The translations under genes and the position numbers were made by a program. Below, piece after piece: positions 1 to 10,199 of a DNA stretch of 64,000 bases. The stretch is from Neoscytalidium dimidiatum (taxonomy: Eukaryota; Ascomycota; Dothideomycetes; Botryosphaeriales; Botryosphaeriaceae), in assembly GCA_037367355.1 (NCBI GenBank), contig CM074700.1:806001-870000 (forward strand), given 5' to 3'. Position 1 is the stretch's first letter, and each line of letters begins with the position of its first letter. A model generated the notes under the pieces. That model did no database searches. It saw only the letters and a program-made list of their open reading frames with translations, and was not told the DNA's origin.

Positions 1-23
1 GTGCATGGCGGAGGGCAACTTAC

Positions 24-110
24 ATAGGGTACGGCATCCTTGTCGCGGTACTTGTCCATCTGCTTCCCCAGCATCTTCTTTGCCGCATATTTGCCGACGA
101 CAGCCGCCAT
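24..110 (-). CDS. 5' exon of a gene leaving the window, possibly DUF4112-like
   Basis: This is the first coding exon of a gene on the minus strand. The ATG is at 110, and 29 codons (starting MAAVVGKYAAKKMLGKQ, ending VPY) run to a GTAAGT donor at 23-18, so the rest lies beyond base 1. The basic N-terminus with a K-Y-x-D-K-D stretch leading to a P-Y recalls the start of fungal DUF4112 proteins, a family of small membrane proteins of unknown function. That likeness is from memory and rests on too few residues to be firm. The gene would share the 111-974 upstream region with DCP2 in divergent orientation. Confidence 0.55.
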
Positions 111-974
111 GGTGGATTATTGGCTTGGCGCGAAGAAATTAAGATACGCGAGGGAGAAAAGGGGAGTGTTGTTGAGGTCTGGAGGAGGAGAGAAGCGGCC
201 GCTGGCGGTCGCAGCAAGCGGTTATATGGGAGAGGGCAGGTTTGCGGTGATGGGCGGTCTTGCTACGTCAGACCGTGGCCGGGGCGCGATGGTTGGTTGT
301 GGTTTGCGCAGGCCTGAAACGACGTCTCAGAAGCGCTGATCCGAAAATAATCGGCGGGCGTGTAACGTGGGAGACGCGCGCGTGGGGCGACGAGGGCGAG
401 AGAAGGGCTCGGCAGCCAGCAGTGAGACCGGTGAGCTTTGCAGAGGAGAAAGGGCGTGAGAGAATGGGGATTGTGCAGCAATAAGTAGCATGGAGGCACA
501 AAGCAGGTTGCTGGCAGATGACGTTCTCGGTCGTCCTAGCTCCAGGGCCTGCGCCGGCAGCTTTAGGGCTCTCTCAGTGATCAGGCCTCTCCTGTCGCGC
601 GCCCAGAGCTCCAACCTTAATGCGCCAGTGATCGACGGAGAAAAAATGCACCGCCACACTGTGGCGACGCTCTGCCGGCCACGCAGCTCGTCAAAGCCCG
701 GTCCTCACTCGCTCGCCTTCTCGAGCTGCTGCCACTCGCACACGCCCGACCGTCAACACCACCCCATCCCCAACCCGAACACCGCCGACCCGGCCTAGGC
801 CCGTGGCTGTACTGCCCCGATCCCCAACCGTCTCATTCGCTCTCATCCGCCTCGCGGCTACCGTCGCTTGAATCCTCCGCCCCGGCTGCGTTCCCCGCAG
901 CTCCCGCGCAGAGGCGCCGCCCAACGCTACCTGCTCCACCCGCCGCGCGGATATGCCCAGCGACACCGGTCAGG
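111..974. promoter_or_regulatory. Divergent intergenic region (first gene / DCP2)
   Basis: This 864-base stretch lies between two divergent start codons and carries no convincing coding sequence. Open frames on both strands have low-complexity, Arg/Ser-rich translations typical of GC-rich noncoding DNA. It presumably holds both promoters and 5' leaders; I did not recognise a specific factor site. Confidence 0.5.
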
Positions 975-3822
975 ATGGCAGACACAAAGATGCAGCTAGC
1001 TGATTGTAATGCCTGGTCCATCCAGTCTCGCCCCCCCGACCCACCCGCTGACCCTTGCGTGACCCAGGGCTCGATGACTTATGCGTGCGCTTTATCATTA
1101 ACCTTCCCAAGGAGGAGCTCGAATCCGTGGAGCGCATATGCTTCCAGATCGAGGAGGCCCATTGGTTCTACGAAGACTTCATCCGCCCTCTCGACCCCTC
1201 GCTCCCGTCCACGAACCTGAAGCAGTTCTGCCTTCTGATATTCCAACACTGCCCACTCTTCTCTGAATATGCTGAGAGCTACTACTCCGCCGCCTACTCT
1301 GAGTTCCTTGCCTACAAGACCCGCGTGCCCGTGCGCGGTGCGATCCTCCTCAATGACGCCATGGACCATGTCGTACTGGTCAAAGGCTGGAAGAAGGGTG
1401 CCCGCTGGAGTTTTCCAAGAGGGAAAATCAACAAGGACGAGGATGATCTCGACTGTGCTGTGAGAGAGGTCTATGAAGAAACAGGGTTTGACGCACAGGC
1501 TGCCGGTCTGGTCAAGGAGGAGTCTCAGATGAAATACATTGAGGTGTCAATGAGGGAACAACACATGCGTCTGTACGTCTTTCGAGGTGTCCCAATGGAC
1601 ACGCATTTCGAGCCGAGGACGCGCAAGGAGATCAGCGTAAGTGCATGCCTTCATACTGGGTACACGGCCAGAGACACAGGCAAAAGACTGATCATACGCA
1701 GAAAATATCATGGTACAAGATCTCAGAACTGCCGACCCTCAAGAAGAAGCAGCAGCAAGGCGGAGAGAATTTATACAAGGAGAACATGTTCTACATGGTC
1801 GCCCCATTTCTCGGCCCACTCAAGAACTGGATCAAGCAACAGAACAAGCTCGCCCGTCGCGCTGCGCATGCGGCGCAAGCTGCTGCCGAGACCGCTGCGG
1901 AGGAAACTGGTGCTGATGAGTCGGCCGTGGAGGGACCGGCCCAGCCTAGAGTATCACCCGACAGCCACCTGCAGTCGTTAATTGCAGGCTTGCGTCAATC
2001 CAAGCTGGAGCCGGACACTACGAACCTGCCTGAAGTCATGTCCGCGCCGGAGTCCGTCCCTGATCCTGCATCAGCCTTGAAGCGGCTCTTAAGCGTGAGC
2101 GGTCAGGGGGGCATGTCTGTTCAGCCGCCGCCGTCTACATCGCCTAATCCTCTTCTTGCGCTCTTGAAGGGTGGACAGGCACCAGTGCCACCACCGCAGT
2201 CGTCCACCATCCCTGTAACACCTTTTGAGCAGGTCAACACGACACCAGGCCAGCCTGGAACGCCGCATCACCAACATTCACGCCCACCGCAATTCTCAAA
2301 TATGCCTCCGCCGCCGCAATTTCCGTATTCGCCGGCTAATCAGGGCCAGCACCAGCAGATGCCGGTTCCTCAACCTGGCAGTGGATACTTCGGCAATCGG
2401 ATGAATATGCCGCCTCCTCCTGTCCCGAATTTCAGGCCACAGTTCGAGGCCCAGCAGAGCGTTGCTTCATGGCACACCCAGCCTACGCCGCCGTACCCCC
2501 AACAAGACAATTTTCCTCAGCCAGGCTTTCAGGTGCCACCATCCGGTCCACCCAGGCCGTACCAGAGGACTGGCGATCCGGAATTTGCCTTTGCCCAAGG
2601 AGGTACGCCTTCATCCGCTCCACAGGGCCCGGCAATCCCTCCGGCATCTAAGCTTCCTCCTCCAAAGCTCAATGCCCATACCCTGAACCTACTCAATGCA
2701 TTTAAGGGTGGGGCTCCTGCAGCACAGCAGCAACCTTCTCATCAGCCTGCCATCAAACCGTTTACTGCTGCTGCAGAGATTTATAAGTCAAATCGCCCTC
2801 AGAATCAGGCGTCTTCACCCCACCTCTCTGAATTGCCCCAGGGCAAACCAAGCGATCAGTTGCAGAACAATCCCAACTTCATGGATGGGCAGCCTCCTCC
2901 CGTGGCCTTTGCCACGAAGCCTAGGAACGCTCAGGCGGATACGCTGCTGGATCTTTTCAGGAAATCGTCCGTATCTGGCCCAGTCTCACCCCCGCAGGAA
3001 ATGCCCGCCCAGAGCCTTGCTCCGGAGCCGGCTGAATTATCGGCGCAAAGCCCCAGCATCGATCGCCAACAACTTGTCCAGGCCACGCAATCGGGATATA
3101 CGTCCGCAGCTTCACCAGCACCTCCTGTTGACGCCACCAACCAGAACAAGGCTGGAGAGACCTCTGCTACTGTCTCGGGCCCGTTCAATGCACCTGATTT
3201 CGATCAGCTCCGCAAGCACACCAAGGTTCCTCATGAGAATGGACGCTCGTCGCCGAGGACTCAGGGTAGGCCCAAGTCAAAGCCGGAACGGCAGGCGACA
3301 CCACAATTCTCTATCCTGGCTCGTCCTCGTCCTGAGGCCTCTGCAACTCCTAGTCCTAAGCACACTCCCGCTGCACCAGTTCAGCGCCGTGATACAGGTT
3401 CGCCGAGGCACGTTGTCGAGGCTCCAAAGCCTTTCGCTCCTCACTTCACTCCCCAGATTCTTCGCCGTCCGCAGAATGCTGTCTCGCCGACTCCCTCAAG
3501 AATGCCCTCGCACTCATTGGATCGCAGGGAGAGCGCATCATCGGACCAGAAGGCGGCACTGCTGTCGCTTTTCAACAAGCCCCAAACCCAGAGCCCCAAG
3601 GCGATGCCGTCTGGGATCATCAGTCCTGTCAGCCCCTTACCGGAGAAGCATTTTGGATCAAATGGCGATAGGTCTCGGATCAGCAGCATTACGTCGAACC
3701 CTGGAGAGGGCCTTGCACCTAGGAGCACAAGGGGTAGTGTGAGCGGCCAGCCAACCACGCCCGTTGACAAGAGCTTCTTGCTCGGCTATCTTAATGGAGT
3801 TGTGAAGGATGCAGGCAAGTGA
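975..3822 (+). CDS. DCP2: mRNA-decapping enzyme subunit 2 (Nudix hydrolase Dcp2)
   Basis: Dcp2 removes the m7GDP cap from mRNA in the cytoplasm and P-bodies, committing transcripts to 5'-3' decay. I splice three exons (975-1005, 1068-1636, 1702-3822) to 906 aa. The first intron splits the Trp of the opening MADTKMQLADW; joining restores the conserved LDDLCVRFIINLPKEELE helix of the N-terminal regulatory domain. The Nudix domain holds the full G-x5-E-x7-REVxEExGF box in exon 2, and box B (KISWYKISELP) follows the second junction at residue 201. Beyond about residue 240 the protein is a long Pro/Gln/Ser-rich disordered tail. It carries leucine-rich short motifs (LLALLKGG 351, LLNAFKGG 530, LLDLFRK 615, LLSLFNKP 820, LLGYLNG 893) of the kind that bind Edc3/Scd6-type LSm domains. 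The length suits filamentous ascomycetes. Confidence 0.96.
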
Positions 3823-4145
3823 TGATGTTGAAGGAGACGAGACAGACTATTCCTAACAGGAACATGAATGATTGATGACGGATTGTAATTGGGCATTTCA
3901 CAGGCATGACTGTACAGCGATAGCAAGCGTGTAGCATCAAAAGTGCAAAAGCTCTCATTAATAATCTCAAGATTGTGGAGTACAGGAGTGATCGGCCAAT
4001 TGGGTTCGGATGTCGTAAGCACGTCGGCCTTTCCCAATGCCGAGCGACGCTCTATGACGAAGTTTCTTCGGAGCTTTGAGAGCTCCCACCTCATACCTTC
4101 ACTTCATCGTTCACAAAACCGATTCGCGCACCACGACAGCGCACA
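3823..4145. other. Intergenic region DCP2-IBA57
   Basis: This 323-base spacer separates two same-strand genes. It must hold the DCP2 3' UTR and the IBA57 promoter. I see no coding or structural feature in it. Confidence 0.5.
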
Positions 4146-5639
4146 ATGCTCTCCCGTCAGAGCGCCGGCAGCGCTCCGTTGCTGCTCAACCCATTCGTCT
4201 GCACACGCTGCCTCCGCGCCGCCTCAACGTCGCGCACCCGTCACCGCCCGGCCGCCGCCGCCGCCGCCGCCATCCTCTCAAGCACATCCGCTCCTCCGTC
4301 GTCCTTCACGGCCACCACGCAACCCCCCCGCCTCCGCACCTTCGCAACCTCCTCCTCATCACCACCCTCCGGCCTCACCCCGCTCCCCACCCGCCGCCTC
4401 CTCGCCCTCTCGGGGCCCGACGCCCCGAAGTTCCTGCAGGGGCTGACGACCAACAACGTCGCGCCGGCGCAGCGCGCGGGCTGGTACACGGCGTTCCTCA
4501 ACGCGCAGGGGCGCGTCCTGCACGACGCGTTCGTGTACCCGACGGCGCTGGCCAACGGCGCGAGCGGTGGCGGCAACAACAACAACAACAACAACGCTAC
4601 GGACGGCACGGACGAGTGGGCGTGCTTCGTCGAGGTGGACGCGCGGGGCGTGGAGGCGCTGTGGAAGGTGCTGCGGCGGCACAGGCTGCGGAGCAAGGTG
4701 CGCATGCGGGTCGTCGACGAGGGCGAGTGGGAAGTGTGGGGCGCGTGGGTGCCGGCGGAGGTGGAGGCGGATGCCGGGGTCGCAGCGACGCTGGAGGGCC
4801 TTGCTGCTGCTGGAGGAGGAGGAGGACGAGGAGGAGGAGGAGGAGGAGGGGAACGGGCCGTCGTGCATCTGCGGGACGATAGGGCGCCCGGCTTTGGGCA
4901 TCGCTTGCTGGTGCCAGGGGGGAAGAAGGGGGAGGCGGTGCTGCCGCCGCTTTTCGCCGGGTTGGAGAGGGTCACGCCGGCGGATTATAGGGTTAGGAGG
5001 TATTTGTGGGGGGTGCCGGAGGGGCTGGAGGAGATAAGGCCGGAGGAGGCGCTGCCGTTGGAGAGCAACATTGATTTGATGAGGGGGGTGGATTTCAAGA
5101 AGGGGTGTTATGTGGGGCAGGAGTTGACGATTCGGACGAAGCATACGGGAGTGGTGCGGAAGCGGATTTTGCCGGTCAGGCTGTATGATTTGGAGGGGCC
5201 AGAGCCAGAGAGCCTGGCGTTTGTAGAAGGAGGCAGTCCGGTCAGGGCGGAGGATGTGCCCGAGGTGGCAGCGGATGTGAAAAAGGTCGCTGATGGGGGT
5301 GATGCGGAGGCGGAGAATGGAACGGGGAGGAGAAGAAGAAGTGCGGGACGGAGTGCTGGGAAGTGGCTGACGGGTGTAGGCAATGTTGGGTTGGCGCTGT
5401 GTCGGTTGGAGATGATGACGGATGTGAAGGTTGCAGCGGAGGGCATGGGTGCTGGTGGAAGCTACAAGCCGGGCATGCGGTTTGGGCTCAGATGGACCGT
5501 AGAAGGTCAGGAAGGGGAGAAGAGTGTGGGAATCAAGGCGTTCGTGCCCGAGTGGCACCGCTTGAGGGCTGAAGAGGATGTGAAGGACAAGAAGAAGAAG
5601 AGGCCTGTGTCGAGAGAGGAAGATGAAGAAGATATCTAA
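4146..5639 (+). CDS. IBA57: Mitochondrial iron-sulfur cluster assembly factor IBA57/CAF17 (YgfZ/GcvT-like)
   Basis: This single-exon gene of 497 aa encodes a member of the folate-binding YgfZ/GcvT-related family. It acts in the mitochondrial matrix with ISA1/ISA2 to mature 4Fe-4S proteins such as aconitase. The N-terminus (MLSRQSAGSAPLLLNPF) is hydroxylated and basic without acidic residues, as in a mitochondrial presequence, and continues to about residue 75. The fold starts with LLALSGPDAPKFLQGLTTN. The diagnostic K-G-C-Y-V-G-Q-E motif with its cysteine is near residue 320, followed by the usual RTKHTGVVRKR strand. Low-complexity insertions (seven Asn at 144-150 and a Gly-rich loop near 221-236) and a charged loop after residue 380 lengthen it. 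The C-terminus is Lys/Glu rich. The opposite strand shows long open frames that are GC shadows. Confidence 0.93.
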   Translation: MLSRQSAGSAPLLLNPFVCTRCLRAASTSRTRHRPAAAAAAAILSSTSAPPSSFTATTQPPRLRTFATSSSSPPSGLTPLPTRRLLALSGPDAPKFLQGLTTNNVAPAQRAGWYTAFLNAQGRVLHDAFVYPTALANGASGGGNNNNNNNATDGTDEWACFVEVDARGVEALWKVLRRHRLRSKVRMRVVDEGEWEVWGAWVPAEVEADAGVAATLEGLAAAGGGGGRGGGGGGGERAVVHLRDDRAPGFGHRLLVPGGKKGEAVLPPLFAGLERVTPADYRVRRYLWGVPEGLEEIRPEEALPLESNIDLMRGVDFKKGCYVGQELTIRTKHTGVVRKRILPVRLYDLEGPEPESLAFVEGGSPVRAEDVPEVAADVKKVADGGDAEAENGTGRRRRSAGRSAGKWLTGVGNVGLALCRLEMMTDVKVAAEGMGAGGSYKPGMRFGLRWTVEGQEGEKSVGIKAFVPEWHRLRAEEDVKDKKKKRPVSREEDEEDI

Positions 5640-6314
5640 ATACTCTTTCCAGAGTAATTTAAATGAGGACTTTGAAATAGTTTTCGCATACCACTGGACT
5701 GGTTCTGTGCTAACGCCTCAGAGACCTTTTCAGAAAGTCCGGCCATAGCTCAATAGGACACGTTTGCACGCTTAGCCAGGCTATCCTCCGGAATTTTACT
5801 GCTATAGTTTGGAATTTTTGTCAGAGTATCGGACTTAAAATATTCTTCATTCGAGGCAGCTGGACGGAGGAGGGAGACTCAGTAGTATAATTATACGAAT
5901 GGAAACCTGAGAGGTGCGGGTATTCGACTCGGTCCCTCCTCAAGCAATGTAAGAGAAAGTTTGGAATTCTCCTCGTAGTCGATGTGCGGAATCAGAGAAT
6001 AGAAAGGTTGTTACAGAGCGCAGTGGTAGCTTGTGATACACGGCTGTAGGCTTTCTACCTTTAGATTACATGAGCTCATCATCTATTCATAGCAGACGTT
6101 AAAAAGAAAATAAAAACAAATACTAAGATGTTCAAAACTCCTGCTATCCCAGACAGCAGCATCTAGAAAACACTGACATCACGGAATCCTATGAACCGTC
6201 TGTATCATGCTGGCGTAGTCTTTTTGCATCTCAGATGCATGAGGAAGTCGTTAGCTCTCTATTCCCCCTTATCGCAACCTACTTCCCACACCCTCCGCCA
6301 TCCTTTTCCCCCCT
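5640..6314. other. Convergent 3' region between IBA57 and the bestrophin-like gene
   Basis: This 675-base stretch lies between two convergent stop codons and is AT-richer than its flanks. It contains a 71-base segment (5869-5939) with tRNA-like acceptor ends that fails other tRNA criteria, and a perfect palindrome GTATAATTATAC inside it. No protein-coding gene is evident. Confidence 0.5.
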
Positions 6315-7460
6315 TCACTGGAACATGCCCGTCTGATCCCTCTTCCACTCCTCCAGCAGCACCAAGCACTCGACATTCGAATCCTCGATAATGCCATCCA
6401 TCTTGATGTCGTTCTTGTCGTACCCAAACGGATCCTCCAGCTGCTCGCCAATGCCATCGATGCCATACAGCGTGAACGCAATGACGCCGACGATCGCCAC
6501 GCTCCACCAGCCGAACTCGTCGACGAGCGAGAAGGGCAGCACGCAGCCGTACAGGGCGAGCACCTGCTTCATGTGGATCAGATGGGCGACGGGGATGGGG
6601 GTGTTGCGGATGGCCTCCATGCGGCCGTACGCGGCGGTGAGCTGGTTGACCTGGACGGTGAGCTGCGAGGCCTGGGGCCCGTGGAACCAGCCGCGGGCGA
6701 CGCCGCGGCGGATGTACGCCTCGACGAGGACGAGCAGCTGCAGCGGCATGCCGAGGCCGCGGTCCTCGTGCGCGTAGATGTCGGGCGGCAGCAGCGCGGC
6801 CAGCTCCGGGTGCGAGGAGCTGGCCGGGCTGGCGCCCGACAGGGCGAACTCGCCGCGCAGGTTGTGCTTGATGGCGTACAGGGTGGCGAGCAGCACGCGC
6901 ACGACGCGCTCCGTGTCGGCGCGCTCGAGCGGCGTGCTCTCGCCCGGGGCGAAGCGGTCGAGCGCGGCGGAGCCGTCGAGCGGGACTTTGGTGCTGTTGA
7001 CCAGGAAGGAGCGCGTCAGGTTGCGCACGCAGGTGCAGCACTCGTTCAGCAGGTTGCGGCCCGTCCAGAACCGGTCGTACGACGTCCCGTTGCGGAAGAC
7101 GAGCATCAGGCCCACGACGATGGACAGCGACGGGATGATGCTCGACGGCAGGCCGAACTCGCCGACGTTGCTGTCCAGGAAGACGATCAGGGCCGTGAAC
7201 AGCGCGTGCAGCAGGACGGGCACGAAGATGGCGCCGTGGACCGCGCCTTTGATGAAGCGCAGCACCAGCGGCCAGCGCCGCGGCTTCGTGCGCGAGACGT
7301 TGAAGCCCGGGTGCGTGGAGGGCGTGCGCCGGTGGTGACGGGCCATGCTGCCGTCGGCGGGCTGCGGCTTCGAGGGCTGGAGATGGCTGAAGCGCGGCCT
7401 CTGTAGCTGGGCGGAGGGCTGGGAGAAGGTGCTGTAGGATGTTTGCTTGGGCGTGGACAT
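6315..7460 (-). CDS. Bestrophin-like (UPF0187) anion channel family membrane protein
   Basis: This single-exon gene encodes 381 aa from the ATG at 7460. The frame is open further upstream, but only from a non-ATG codon. After a basic, Ser/Pro-rich cytosolic N-terminus, residues from about 60 match the bestrophin/YneE pattern: a hydrophobic helix with HGAIFVPVLLHALFTALIVF, a second with LSIVVGLMLVFRNGTSYDRFWTGR (the family's hallmark RNxxSYxRFWxGR), and paired C-terminal helices around FGWWSVAIVGVIAFTLYGIDGIGEQLEDPFG. The DPFG(Y)DxNDI ending is the usual C-terminal signature. Family members conduct chloride or other anions; substrate and membrane are not predictable here. Its promoter is the 1.27-kb region to the right. 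Confidence 0.9.
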   Translation of the reverse strand: MSTPKQTSYSTFSQPSAQLQRPRFSHLQPSKPQPADGSMARHHRRTPSTHPGFNVSRTKPRRWPLVLRFIKGAVHGAIFVPVLLHALFTALIVFLDSNVGEFGLPSSIIPSLSIVVGLMLVFRNGTSYDRFWTGRNLLNECCTCVRNLTRSFLVNSTKVPLDGSAALDRFAPGESTPLERADTERVVRVLLATLYAIKHNLRGEFALSGASPASSSHPELAALLPPDIYAHEDRGLGMPLQLLVLVEAYIRRGVARGWFHGPQASQLTVQVNQLTAAYGRMEAIRNTPIPVAHLIHMKQVLALYGCVLPFSLVDEFGWWSVAIVGVIAFTLYGIDGIGEQLEDPFGYDKNDIKMDGIIEDSNVECLVLLEEWKRDQTGMFQ

Positions 7461-8728
7461 GGACCGAGATGGGCTGTGGTTGTTGAAGTGGAAGTTGAAG
7501 AACGAGAGAGCAGGCGGAAACGACTGGATCAGTCCGTTACGAAGAGTGGGAGACTGAGAGCGGTGTAGGAGCCAAAGTTGAAACAGAGAAAGGCGGGAGG
7601 GACAAGAGGCGGGGGGGGTAGGAAGGCAGGAAAACGGTCGTCTCAGCAAGTGCGGGGTGGAAAGTAGAAGAGGAAGGTTGAATGGATCATAGGGCGGAGC
7701 ATTGTTGCACGAAGGATCGGAGGTTGCATGGCCATGGCGCGCGTCAACCCTGGACGCGTGCAATGACAGTGGCGCCGATTGTTGTCGATTCTACTGCTGG
7801 CGTGGGGTTGCTTGCGGCGCTTGGTTGGGGTTCAGCGACGCGAAACAAGCCCCGGCAGAGGCGCCGTTTCAGGGTATAGCCCACTCATCGACGATATCGC
7901 TGCAGGGGTCTGCTTCCCTCCCGTCTGACTGGCTTGCAGCCTCACAGCAACCGGCTGCTTAGCAGAGAAATTTTCCGCTTTGTGTACGTTGTACAGCAGA
8001 CTTCTAGGAACTTTCATGAAGATATTCAGGTGCAAGTCAATCCTTGAGGCTGGAACTTCCATCAGCATCTCGCTACATCGAACAATCATGCAGAAGCTCA
8101 GGCGGTCACAGAGTACCCACCCGGCGAGAAGTCCGTGCGAGGCGCGTGATGTACTGTACATGGTATGTACCTACCTATCGGTGTGGCGTGGGAATAGTCG
8201 GCCAGGATAGAATCCAACTTCCCAACATAAGGATAAGGGTGTGCAACTATGAAAAGCTAACGCCAGCCACCCGCGTATCTAACCTGCGAGTCTTGCCCTT
8301 CTGCTTCCCCCCTCCCTCATCCTCTTTTCTATAGCAGCGCGGCTCCTTTGTACGATGTAAGCATCAACGCGACGGTATCTTCTACCTTTGATCTTTGTAA
8401 GCGCAGCGCTATAGAGACGTCATTCGCACACTCCCAGCCATAGTCTATCAATGTGTATGGGAGTATCCTTTTGAGCAATGTCATGTTCTCTTTTGTTCTT
8501 AGCAAGATGGTCTGGCCCGCCGCTTTGTGCCTGCTTGCCCTATAGTAAAACTACCCGCTAAACTCCATGCGCTTTACAATCAAATGCGCTTCGAAATCGC
8601 AGTAGCATTATGAGGGTATTAGAAACTTCCTCTCGCAATCCCTACCGCAGTCGCCGGGGTCAAATGCCTTCAGTCCCAAGGAAGAGTCGCTGTTCTTGGC
8701 GCTGCGAGTATCTTGTCCTTCCCTGACA
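7461..8728. promoter_or_regulatory. Upstream region of the bestrophin-like gene / 3' side of DCN1
   Basis: This 1268-base intergenic region lies between two same-strand (minus) genes. The left half is pyrimidine-rich on the minus strand, as expected of a fungal promoter and leader. I see no coding sequence; short frames on both strands lack family likeness or codon bias. Confidence 0.45.
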
Positions 8729-10199
8729 TCATTCCTCCATCTCCTCGTCATCCTCCGTCTTCGCCCCCCTTCCCTTATCCGTACGAACCCACTCAACGAA
8801 CTCATCAATGACGCCAGGCCATGCGCCATCCTCACTCCAGAAGGATAATGTCTCGTCATCCAAACTCTTCTCTGCAAAGTTGAAAAGCTGGTCCCACATG
8901 TCCTTGTTGACCGTCCTCTTCCACTTGCTTTCCAGGAATTCGATCCACCAATCGAGCCACGGCGTCGTCTTCGTGTTCCAATTCAGTCCACTGGGTGAAT
9001 ACAACAACCTCCAGTATTCGATGGCTTGCTCGAGCGGGATAGCCTTCTGTCCTGGGGGCTTGGCGACGATGAAAGTGTGCTTGTAGACGCGCTTCATTAC
9101 GGCGCGGGATGAAGGGTCGGAGAGCGAACTGCGGATCTGGGAGACGACAGCCTTCTGCTTGTCGATCGAGTCGGCTCTACAGCATTTCTTGTGGTCAGTC
9201 AAGGTGGAAAATGTGCGCCTGGTGTCGGACTGTCTCAAATTGAGGGACATCTCGAGCCCCCAAGATCCCACCGTGACAGGGCCTACTCACTGTCTTGCTG
9301 TCCAACCATCGACGAAGCCCTTGCGCGTAATCTCACCCATGGTCGGCGCCTGAACGAGCTCGAGGACGGCGAGTGAGGTGATGTCATCTAGTGGAACGTC
9401 GAGATCTTGGAGGTATTGCATGGTGCCATCGACGCCGATCGTGTCCTTATCCGCCGGGTTGTCGGCATATTTGTCGAAGATCTGGTTTAGATTCGCTTCG
9501 TAAGGCTTCGCGCCGCCTGCGCCGCCGCCATTGTTAAAGTATCTGCGTTGCTTCTTAGCAGGAGGGCTGGTGACGTCGACATCTGCCGCGCGGCGGATGG
9601 CTTTGCCGCGGGGCATGGTTGTGGAGTGAATGCCGAGTGAAGGTGGGCCAGGGTATGCAGAGAGGTGGCGCTGACGCTGAGGGATGAAGAAAGGGTGCAG
9701 GGAAGACGCGTGGTGGCGCGGCCTTGCGTTTGCGTGTCTGCGCGTGGTAGGAGCGCTCCAGAGGGTTCATGACTGCCTAGAATCACGCGCCTGAGCCTGC
9801 GAAAAGGTGAACAACGCACGGCGGCACCGCGGAGCGGTCGCCATTGTGTGCTATGGAACTACCCTATTTCGCTGTCTCAAGCCACAACCCTTTTGTCCGC
9901 ACAGTCAAGAAACCCCTCTAGAGATAGTCCTCCGACGACCACTTGGATGACGACGATGACGACGATGATGGGCTAGGGCAGTGGGGCGGCGAAGCGGCGA
10001 GCGGCGAGACGTACCCATTGATGGCTTGCTCTGCATTCCAGTTGTGGTTCCTGAGGATCTTGCGCTCATGTCAGCACGGATACGGGTGAATGCGCGACTG
10101 TGAGCTGCTTACCCTTGCGGCGGTGGTGCGGTCGCAGCTGGTGAAGTTCACAACCTGCTGGATGGCAGCCTTTTGCGCCGTTGTGTAAGCAGGAGGCAT
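8729..10199 (-). CDS. DCN1: DCN1-type cullin neddylation E3 ligase (UBA + PONY domain)
   Basis: Dcn1 promotes Rub1/Nedd8 transfer to cullins, activating SCF-type ubiquitin ligases. I splice four exons (10199-10113, 10058-10015, 9542-9291, 9176-8729) to 276 aa. Exons 1-2 encode an N-terminal UBA-like domain (MPPAYTTAQKAAIQQ to NHNWNAEQAING). Exons 3-4 give the potentiating-neddylation (PONY/DUF298) domain, with APTMGEITRKGFVDGW and the C-terminal ALEYWRLLY/WLDWWIEFL-type helices that contact the cullin. The second intron is unusually long (472 nt). It contains an in-frame ATG at 9616 directly upstream of exon 3, giving a possible alternative start with a basic peptide; see findings. Codon phases agree at all three junctions. 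The F-box protein at 20 kb is another putative SCF component but is not clustered with it. Confidence 0.92.

Noticed and set aside
2696..3742. 348-codon plus-strand frame within DCP2
   Set aside because: It is an out-of-frame shadow of the Pro/Gln-rich DCP2 tail, Arg/Leu/Ser-rich without structure.
4241..5558. Long minus-strand frames (244 and 399 codons) opposite IBA57
   Set aside because: They mirror a GC-rich conserved gene and translate to Pro/Arg/Ser-rich low-complexity text; the plus-strand frame carries the family motif.
5869..5939. tRNA gene
   Set aside because: Acceptor ends pair, but there is no valid anticodon stem-loop and the T-loop is out of register.
6573..7406. 277-codon plus-strand frame opposite the bestrophin-like gene
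   Set aside because: Arg/Ala/Gly/Glu-rich shadow of a GC-rich gene on the minus strand that has clear family motifs.
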